NCBI GenBank assembly: GCA_905233515.1
Contig: CAJOEQ010000033.1
Coordinates: 1-14,035 of the forward strand
Origin: an uncultured Synergistales bacterium
Lineage (GTDB): Bacteria > Synergistota > Synergistia > Synergistales > Aminobacteriaceae
Length of the DNA: 14,035 nucleotides
Direction: 5' to 3'
Position numbers and translations under genes: made by a program. Shown here piece by piece: positions 7,514 through 13,006 of the stretch. How positions within the stretch are numbered: the stretch's first letter is position 1; each line of letters begins with the position of its first letter. The notes under the pieces are model-generated. The model made no database searches and was not told where the DNA came from. It saw nothing but the letters and a program-made list of their open reading frames with translations.

Positions 7514-8439
7514 GCGCAACGACTAACGCAAGGCCGCAATATGGAGTAATAATTTATCCTGAAAGCGGCTTTTTTTTGCCCGTAAAATCTCACACTGAAC
7601 TAGAAATCGGATTCGGCAACGGCGAATTTACAGTACAATACGCAAAGAATCACCCTGAAATTTTTTTATACGGTATAGAAATTTCACAGTCCTGCGTGCT
7701 TAGATGTGCAAGGCGGGCTTATGGATTGGAAAATTTGCGGATTATTAACACTGATGCTCGTTATATGCTCAAAGAGTTATTTTGCGATGAGTCACTCAAT
7801 AAAATTATTATGCAATTTCCTTGTCCGTGGTCAGGAAGTTCAAACGCTCATAGACGAGTTACTGCGAAAAATTTTGCTGATGGACTCGCGGCAGTTCTCA
7901 AAATTGGCGGAATCTTTGAATTTATTTCAGACGATCAAGAATATTCACAGGAAGTTAAAAATGTTTTAGGGAGTCACGAGGCTTTGAATAATATCAGCTT
8001 TGAGATCAACCCGGCGCGCGAAATCACGACAAAATACGAAAGAAAATGGCTTGAAGAGGGCAAAAATATTTACAGGCTTGAATTCAGGAAAACAAAGGCA
8101 TTTACAACTACAAGGCAGGTTAACACACAAGAAATGCACGTAAAAATCAAGAAATCAATTACGAGTCAAGATTTAGAGAAATTGCGCAACACTACAGGCA
8201 AAAATAGCGAAAAAAAATCATTCTGGAAATTTGGCCGCTCATTCACTGACAATAATAATAGCTGGCTAGTTGAGACTCTGACCAGTGATGACGAGTTCGA
8301 ACAAAAATTTTATATAAATATCTCGCAGAAAGATGACGGCTTTTCACTTGTTAGACTTGATAAGACAGCGGACGCGTTTTTGACTCCTTCTGTGATAGCA
8401 GCAATCACCGACGCAGCTAATAAATTATTACACTCATAA
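7501..8439 (+). CDS. trmB: tRNA (guanine-N7-)-methyltransferase TrmB, long C-terminal form
   Basis: SAM-dependent methyltransferase expected to make m7G46 in the tRNA variable loop. The SAM site ELEIGFGNGEFTVQYA is at 33-48, followed by LYGIEIS (56-62), LENLRIINTDARYML (76-90) and the distal TKYERKWLEEGKNIYRLEF (177-195), all in TrmB order. Key differences: the family motif FPDPWxKxRHxKRR reads FPCPW (106-110) then SGSSNAHRRV, so the conserved Asp is Cys and the basic tract is reduced. The later TD motif reads SDD (143-145). The protein has 312 residues against about 210-240 for typical TrmB; the extra ~115 C-terminal residues resemble in length the extended form known from Aquifex. It overlaps the preceding gene by 13 bases, and rsmD follows after 7 bases. 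Confidence 0.85.
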   Translation: MEILSATTNARPQYGVIIYPESGFFLPVKSHTELEIGFGNGEFTVQYAKNHPEIFLYGIEISQSCVLRCARRAYGLENLRIINTDARYMLKELFCDESLNKIIMQFPCPWSGSSNAHRRVTAKNFADGLAAVLKIGGIFEFISDDQEYSQEVKNVLGSHEALNNISFEINPAREITTKYERKWLEEGKNIYRLEFRKTKAFTTTRQVNTQEMHVKIKKSITSQDLEKLRNTTGKNSEKKSFWKFGRSFTDNNNSWLVETLTSDDEFEQKFYINISQKDDGFSLVRLDKTADAFLTPSVIAAITDAANKLLHS

Positions 8440-8446
8440 AATAATT

Positions 8447-8932
8447 ATGAAAGAAATTCGCCCGACTTCAAATAAAGTAATGCAGGCACTATTTAATATT
8501 TTAGGCGATAAAGTAAGAGGCTCTAAATTTCTTGATTTATTTGCGGGGACTGGCACTATAGGACTTGAGTCACTGAAACGGGGTGCGGATTCATGCGTAT
8601 TTGTTGAGAGTGTGAGGGCGCGGGCTGACTCAATCAAGGGGAAAACTGACTCACTTGTATTATCTCTTGAAATTAGACGGGCTTTATCGTGGCTCGCTAA
8701 ACGAGAAATGAAATTTGATATTATTTTTGCTGATCCTCCGTATAATTCTGACTGGTGCGAGACATTGCCGACACTGCAAAATCTCAATAAAATTTTTACG
8801 CCTGACTCTATATTTATAATAGAACACTCAACACGAGAAAATTTGACTCTTTCAGAAAATCCCTATAACTTGCAAATAATTTCGACTCGTGAATACGGCG
8901 AAACCGCTTTAACATTCATGAATCTGTTATAA
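8447..8932 (+). CDS. rsmD: 16S rRNA (guanine(966)-N2)-methyltransferase RsmD, N-terminally short
   Basis: SAM-dependent methyltransferase family that modifies G966 of 16S rRNA. RPTSNKVMQALFNIL (5-19) matches the family RPT...ALFNIL segment. The SAM motif is LDLFAGTGTIGLE (29-41) and the catalytic motif DPPY is at 96-99. It has 161 residues, whereas relatives have about 180-190. The N-terminal MRIIxGxxKGRxL strand before RPT is missing: the frame is open upstream into trmB, but there is no start codon or matching residues there. The segment between motifs I and IV (about 60-80) is also shorter than usual. It starts 7 bases after trmB, so both RNA methyltransferases are probably co-expressed. 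Function is probable, though the missing N-terminus leaves some doubt. Confidence 0.88.
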   Translation: MKEIRPTSNKVMQALFNILGDKVRGSKFLDLFAGTGTIGLESLKRGADSCVFVESVRARADSIKGKTDSLVLSLEIRRALSWLAKREMKFDIIFADPPYNSDWCETLPTLQNLNKIFTPDSIFIIEHSTRENLTLSENPYNLQIISTREYGETALTFMNLL

Positions 8933-8970
8933 TAGCCTGCTGATATAAACGAGAAGGGAATTATATAATT

Positions 8971-10272
8971 TTGCAGAATAAATCACTAGCTAAAGAAGTA
9001 ATCTCTAATATCATTCCGGCAATAGTCGTTGAAATAATGATATTAATTTATAATCTTGCTGATACATTTTTTATAGCTCAGACAAATGACCCTTTACAAA
9101 TTGCGGCAGTCTCTATAGCTGGACCGGTATTTTTTTTGTTGATTTCTGCGGGAATAGTTTTCATGGCCGGTGCTATGTCATGTATTTCGCGTGCACTCGG
9201 AGCAGGTAACAAGGAACGAGCTAATAATATCGCTTCTTTCTGTGTATGGGCTGGAATTTTAACGGGGATAATTTTAGCGTTTATATTTATGTGCTTTATC
9301 GAGAAAATTTTGCGCTTAATCGGAGCGAGTCCTGACACTTTTAATTTTGCCTATAATTATTTGTCAATAGTAATAGCTTCAGGGCCATTTGTAATATTTT
9401 GCATGACATGCGGGGGGATAATGCGCGCCGAGAATCACCCTTCAGCAGCAATGATCGGTCAAATTTTCGGAAATATGCTAAATGTCGTCTTAGATCCGAT
9501 AATGATTTTATATTTAGACTGGGGAATAACGGGAGCAGCAATCGCAACAACTATGAGTATTATAATAGGCACGTTATATTATCTGGGTTATTTCGTGTTA
9601 GGCCGTTCGTCGTTAAGAATTCACGTTAAAAATTTTCGCGCAAAAAACGGCGTTGCTTCAGGAGTATTTTTTATAGGGATTCCCGCGTGTCTTGACCCGT
9701 TATTAATGAGTTTCTCACAAATGACTCTAAGTTCCATAATGTCTGCTGCGACTGGTATAGCGATGAGAATAAATCAGATTGCGTGCTTGATAGCAATGGG
9801 AGCAGGTCAAGGGGTGCAGCCTTTATTAGGTTACTGCGTGGGAGCTGAGACGTGGCAAAAATATCGGGATATGCTGAATTTTGCGCTAAAATTCACTATC
9901 ACAATGAGTCTTTTATTGACGGCAGCTTGTTTTGTGTTTACTCCTGAACTTGTTAGCATTTTCTTGAATGAGCCTAACGCATTTAATTATTCAGTAGATT
10001 TTGTGAGAATTTTATTAAGCACTGTTTTAGCGTTCGGGATATTCTTTATATTTATAAATGCATTACAGGCTATGGGAGCGGGTAGAGCTTCTTTTATATT
10101 GAGTATTTGCCGACAATGTTTAATTTACGTGCCAATGATGTTTATATTTAATTATTTCTGGGGAGTATATGGGCTTGTATGGGCATTGCCAGTTACTGAG
10201 ATAATTTCGCTCGTACAGACTTATATAATTTACGGCAAAATTATATTTGATCCGAGAAAGCTAAAAAAATAA
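8971..10272 (+). CDS. MATE-family efflux transporter
   Basis: Inner-membrane cation-coupled exporter of the MATE superfamily, 433 residues with about 12 hydrophobic segments in two six-helix halves. Family features include YNLADTFFIA (27-36), RALGAGNKERA (74-84), the loop region around MRAENHPSAAMIGQIFGN, and in the second half AMGAGQGVQPLLGY. The TTG start at 8971 is preceded by AAGGGA about 11 bases upstream; no ATG lies near the expected N-terminus. It follows rsmD by 38 bases and probably shares its transcript. Substrates (drugs, dyes or metabolites) cannot be predicted. The end is followed by an unusual G-rich tract rather than an obvious terminator. Confidence 0.92.
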   Translation: MQNKSLAKEVISNIIPAIVVEIMILIYNLADTFFIAQTNDPLQIAAVSIAGPVFFLLISAGIVFMAGAMSCISRALGAGNKERANNIASFCVWAGILTGIILAFIFMCFIEKILRLIGASPDTFNFAYNYLSIVIASGPFVIFCMTCGGIMRAENHPSAAMIGQIFGNMLNVVLDPIMILYLDWGITGAAIATTMSIIIGTLYYLGYFVLGRSSLRIHVKNFRAKNGVASGVFFIGIPACLDPLLMSFSQMTLSSIMSAATGIAMRINQIACLIAMGAGQGVQPLLGYCVGAETWQKYRDMLNFALKFTITMSLLLTAACFVFTPELVSIFLNEPNAFNYSVDFVRILLSTVLAFGIFFIFINALQAMGAGRASFILSICRQCLIYVPMMFIFNYFWGVYGLVWALPVTEIISLVQTYIIYGKIIFDPRKLKK

Positions 10273-10279
10273 CACGTGA

Positions 10280-10296
10280 GGGGGCGGGCGGGTTGG
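10280..10296 (+). other. G-rich tract, possible G-quadruplex
   Basis: Four G runs (5, 3, 3 and 2 bases) separated by one or two bases lie between the MATE stop and the coaD promoter, in otherwise AT-rich DNA. Only three runs have three or more G, so at best a weak or two-tier quadruplex is expected. Role unknown. Confidence 0.35.
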
Positions 10297-10332
10297 AATC
10301 AATGCGATTGTGTGAGAAATAAGCGCAAATAA

Positions 10333-10351
10333 TATAATTCTCTTGTATAAT
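10333..10351 (+). promoter_or_regulatory. Promoter region of coaD with two TATAAT boxes
   Basis: Perfect TATAAT hexamers occur at 10333-10338 and 10346-10351, 13 bases apart, 36-49 bases before the coaD start. A TTGTGT at 10308-10313 could serve as -35 for the first (19-base spacing); the second has no clear -35. This suggests coaD has its own promoter in addition to any readthrough from the MATE gene. Confidence 0.55.
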
Positions 10352-10386
10352 AATTCTATAAAACTCGGACAGGGAGCAATAAATTC

Positions 10387-10866
10387 ATGAAAATAAAAGC
10401 CGTATATCCCGGTTCATTTGATCCGATAACGAACGGACATATTTATATAGCAGAACGAGCCGCCGCAATTTTTGATGAAGTAATTGTCAGTGTACTAGTT
10501 AATGAACGCAAAAATGCCGCCTTCACAGTTAAAGAACGCTGCGAGATGGCAAAAGAATCTCTAAATCACATACAAAATATTAGCATAGACAGCTTTAACG
10601 GCTTACTTGTTGATTATGTAAGGCATATCGGCGCAAGTGTGATAATTCGCGGACTCCGTGCTATGTCAGATTTTGAATATGAATTCCAAATGGCATTAAT
10701 GAATCGTCGTCTAGCACCTGAAATCGAGACATTTTTTATAGTTACTGATCCTAAATATTCGTACGTTTCAAGTTCCAGCGTTCGAGAAATTTTCCATTTC
10801 GGCGGGAGTGTTGAAGGAGTCGTGCCTGATTATGTACTAGAAAAATTAAAGGCTCATTATCATTAA
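10387..10866 (+). CDS. coaD: Phosphopantetheine adenylyltransferase CoaD
   Basis: Cytoplasmic enzyme of coenzyme A synthesis, transferring AMP from ATP to 4'-phosphopantetheine to give dephospho-CoA. It has 159 residues, the standard length. The nucleotidyltransferase motif TNGH is at 15-18 after YPGSFDP. The substrate-binding RGLRAMSDFEYEFQMA is at 88-103, and the C-terminal YVSSSSVRE at 126-134 matches the family. AGGGAG (10371-10376) lies 10 bases before the ATG. Its stop shares the bases TTAA with the stop of the opposite-strand gene. In many bacteria rsmD and coaD are adjacent; here a MATE gene lies between them. Confidence 0.97.
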   Translation: MKIKAVYPGSFDPITNGHIYIAERAAAIFDEVIVSVLVNERKNAAFTVKERCEMAKESLNHIQNISIDSFNGLLVDYVRHIGASVIIRGLRAMSDFEYEFQMALMNRRLAPEIETFFIVTDPKYSYVSSSSVREIFHFGGSVEGVVPDYVLEKLKAHYH

Positions 10867-11444
10867 ATTCCCAGTATCATGCGTTTTTTAATAGTAAATT
10901 CTTCTTCTGTGATAATGCCCTTGTCTAAAAGCTGCTTAAGTCTCACAAGTTCAGCCGTGTAATTATTATCATTATTTGCCGGTGTGAAGTCATTTTTTGC
11001 TGACTCAATCATTTTGAGCCATTCCTTACCCCCGAAAACTACGAATCTATGAATCTTTTCACCCTCATGAATCAAAATATGCTGACTGACTAATAAATTC
11101 AAGCCTGACTCAGTTTTTGTAATATCGAGTAAATTAATTTTTAAGTCGACTTTATTCTGGAAAACTTTGTGTAAATTTGTCTTAGTCAAAAATAATTTTC
11201 CGCCGACTCCTATAAATTTGCTAGTGTAATAATTTGCGAGTCCCATTCTTAAAGGAATCTCACCTTTCCCGAGCAAAGATCCATAAACATAGACTCCCGG
11301 CGAGTCATTATTTTCTGAGATTTCACGAATAATATTATCAGGCACATTAAATTGTTTATCTTCAGTCAGAAATACAAAACTCCCGCAGTACTCACATTTA
11401 TATTTAGCTGGGTTATAGTCGGCTCCGCAATTCGGGCATTTCAT
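10863..11444 (-). CDS. Zinc-ribbon / GRAM-like / SHOCT domain protein
   Basis: I do not recognise a specific gene. The 193-residue protein has three visible parts. Residues 1-22 form a zinc ribbon, CPNC at 3-6 and CEYC at 17-20. Residues ~65-150 resemble a GRAM/PH-like beta domain (GGKLFLTKTNLHKVF, INLLDITKTE, FVVFGGKEWLKMIE), a fold often linked to membranes or oligomerisation. Residues ~165-191 are a SHOCT motif (ELVRLKQLLDKGIITEEEF), a short oligomerisation hairpin. There is no signal peptide or membrane segment. AGGGAG lies 9 bases before the ATG. It is transcribed divergently from the broken ABC gene and convergently with coaD. The role is unknown; scaffold or membrane-associated functions are only inference from domain types. 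Confidence 0.88.
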   Translation of the reverse strand: MKCPNCGADYNPAKYKCEYCGSFVFLTEDKQFNVPDNIIREISENNDSPGVYVYGSLLGKGEIPLRMGLANYYTSKFIGVGGKLFLTKTNLHKVFQNKVDLKINLLDITKTESGLNLLVSQHILIHEGEKIHRFVVFGGKEWLKMIESAKNDFTPANNDNNYTAELVRLKQLLDKGIITEEEFTIKKRMILGI

Positions 11445-11484
11445 GATTAAATTCTCCCTTTATGATAAATTTTCTAGCAGCAAT

Positions 11485-11494
11485 ATTATATAAT
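11485..11494. promoter_or_regulatory. Symmetrical -10 element of a divergent promoter
   Basis: ATTATATAAT is a perfect palindrome containing TATAAT on both strands. It lies in the 97-base gap between the divergent SHOCT gene (start 11444) and ABC gene (start 11542), about 40-47 bases from each start. Neither direction shows a strong -35. A second AT-rich -10 candidate, TATAAA, lies near 11512. Confidence 0.45.
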
Positions 11495-11541
11495 CAGGCG
11501 TGAATTATTTATATAAATTATTTATTGAAGGTGATTAAATT

Positions 11542-11796
11542 TTGCAGCTCCTTAATTTCGCAGGTAAATATAAAATTTTCGCGTTTATCTCGTTTATTCT
11601 TGCAGGTTTGAGCGCGTTAATTGCTGTTATACCTATTTGGTATATATGGCAGATTATAATTTGCGTGATATTTCGTGAAAATCTTGAGAGTATTTCACAT
11701 TACGGCGTTATTTCTCTTGAGTTCGCAGTGTTAGCTATAATTCTTTACTTGGCCGGACTTGTTTTTGCTCATAAAGCGGCCTTTAAAATTTCTTAA
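11542..11796 (+). pseudogene. ABC exporter half-transporter 1, N-terminal fragment before a frameshift
   Basis: The first 84 codons of an ABC exporter start at TTG 11542, with GAAGGTG (11527-11533) 8 bases upstream. Two hydrophobic helices are visible (about residues 12-34 and 57-77), ending AHKAAFKI, which matches the SHLAAFR-type end of transmembrane helix 2 in heterodimeric exporters. The frame stops at 11794-11796. The protein clearly continues at LLKHISLLPLG in frame 2 from about 11798. Relatives have about 7 residues between these points, where only 7 bases are found, so about 14 bases appear to be missing. Together with the next entry it forms one broken gene. Confidence 0.8.
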
Positions 11797-13006
11797 TTTA
11801 TTGAAGCATATTTCTTTATTGCCGCTCGGTGTAGTTGAAAATCTTGACTCGGATTATTTGCAGTGGCTTATTATTGACTCTAGCAAGGGAGCAGAAAATT
11901 ATTTCTCTCTGAGTCTTCCTAATAAATTCGCTGCTCTTGCATCGTCGATCGGTCTTGTGTGCTTATTGTTTTATATTGACTGGAGATTTGCTTTATTGAG
12001 TCTAGCACCGTTAATAATAGGTTTTGTATCAATGGCCGTAATGACAAAAGAGTCAATCCGCAAAAAATTAATTGAATACAGCAAATCACTAAATCTCTTA
12101 TCAAGTGAGACTCTAGAATATATAAAAAATTTGCCGGTCAAAAAAATTTTTGCACAAAGCGAACACTCATTCAAAAAATTTAGATATATTCTTGATAATT
12201 ATGACGCGTTAAAAGTTTCGTATACTAGTGAAATAAGATTCCCGATAATGGCATTTACTCTAGCAATCAACGGGGCATTTATTTTCTTGATAGTTTCAGG
12301 AGTATTTATCGCGTCAAGATTCGGAGTCTCTCGTGAATTCCTGCAAAATTTTGTACTTGCTGCAATTCTAGCACCCATCATCGCAATTAATTTAATGAGA
12401 GTAACTAGACAGGACAATAACTCAATTTCACGAATAAATGAGATTTTAGCGTTAAAGCCGTTATATAATCATGAAAAAATTAAATTCCCTGAAATTCCCG
12501 ATATAGAATTAAAAAATGTCTCATTCTCGTATAACAAGACTAAAATTTTATCAAATATAAATTTAAGCATTAAAGCCGGGCAAATTCTCGCATTAGTCGG
12601 AGATTCTGACTCAGGGAAAATTACTCTTGCAAAATTAATAGCGCGATTCTTTGACGTAAACGAGGGCAAAATTTTAATAGGCGGCATTGATATAAGAGAT
12701 CTAGACATTGACGAATTGAATCAAAAAATTTCGTTTATTTCTAGTAATTCAGGCTTAAGGACTGACTCGAAAATAATAATAATTAATGACTCTGATTTTA
12801 TGAGCGACTCAGATTTTCAGGAGGCACTAAAAAAATTCTCACCTGACAAGACAATTATAATAATTTCTCACAAGTTCACGAGTTTGAATCAAGCAAATTT
12901 TATAGCATTACTTGATAACGGGCAAATTATAAAGTCAGGAACTTACAACGAATTACAAGAATACATAAAGAAAGAAGGCGGAAAAATTGATTTGGCTCAA
13001 GAATAA
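11759..13006 (+). pseudogene. ABC exporter half-transporter 1, remainder: TMD plus degenerate ATPase domain
   Basis: Real homology starts at about 11795 (LLKHISLLPLGVVENL); the first ~12 codons of this frame are out-of-frame sequence. The transmembrane domain continues (helices near residues 59-75, 78-94, 163-185 and 193-213), with the coupling segment ETLEYIKNLPVKKIFAQSEHSFKKF (118-142) typical of heterodimeric exporters. The ATPase domain begins at about 249. Its Walker A is GDSDSGKIT (281-289): the Ser/Thr after GK is Ile and the third Gly is Asp. The Q-loop Gln is absent (ISFISSNS). From about residue 337 some 65-70 residues are missing, including the LSGGQ signature, and the Walker B position reads IIIINDSDF in place of LLLDEAT. 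The H-loop His371 remains. It cannot be a normal ATPase; it is probably a decaying pseudogene or, less likely, a repurposed subunit. Confidence 0.8.
12974..12978 (+). promoter_or_regulatory. Ribosome binding site deciding the TTG start of ABC half-transporter 2
   Basis: GAAGG sits 8 bases before TTG at 12987, inside the last codons of the preceding ABC gene. It fixes the start of the second half-transporter and gives a 20-base overlap between the two genes. Confidence 0.6.

Noticed and set aside
7706..7969. 87-residue plus-strand frame inside trmB
   Set aside because: The trmB frame carries the conserved motifs over the same bases; this frame shows none.
8434..8787. 117-residue antisense frame over rsmD
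   Set aside because: It lies opposite a gene with clear RsmD motifs, has no recognisable domain, and is explained as a shadow frame.
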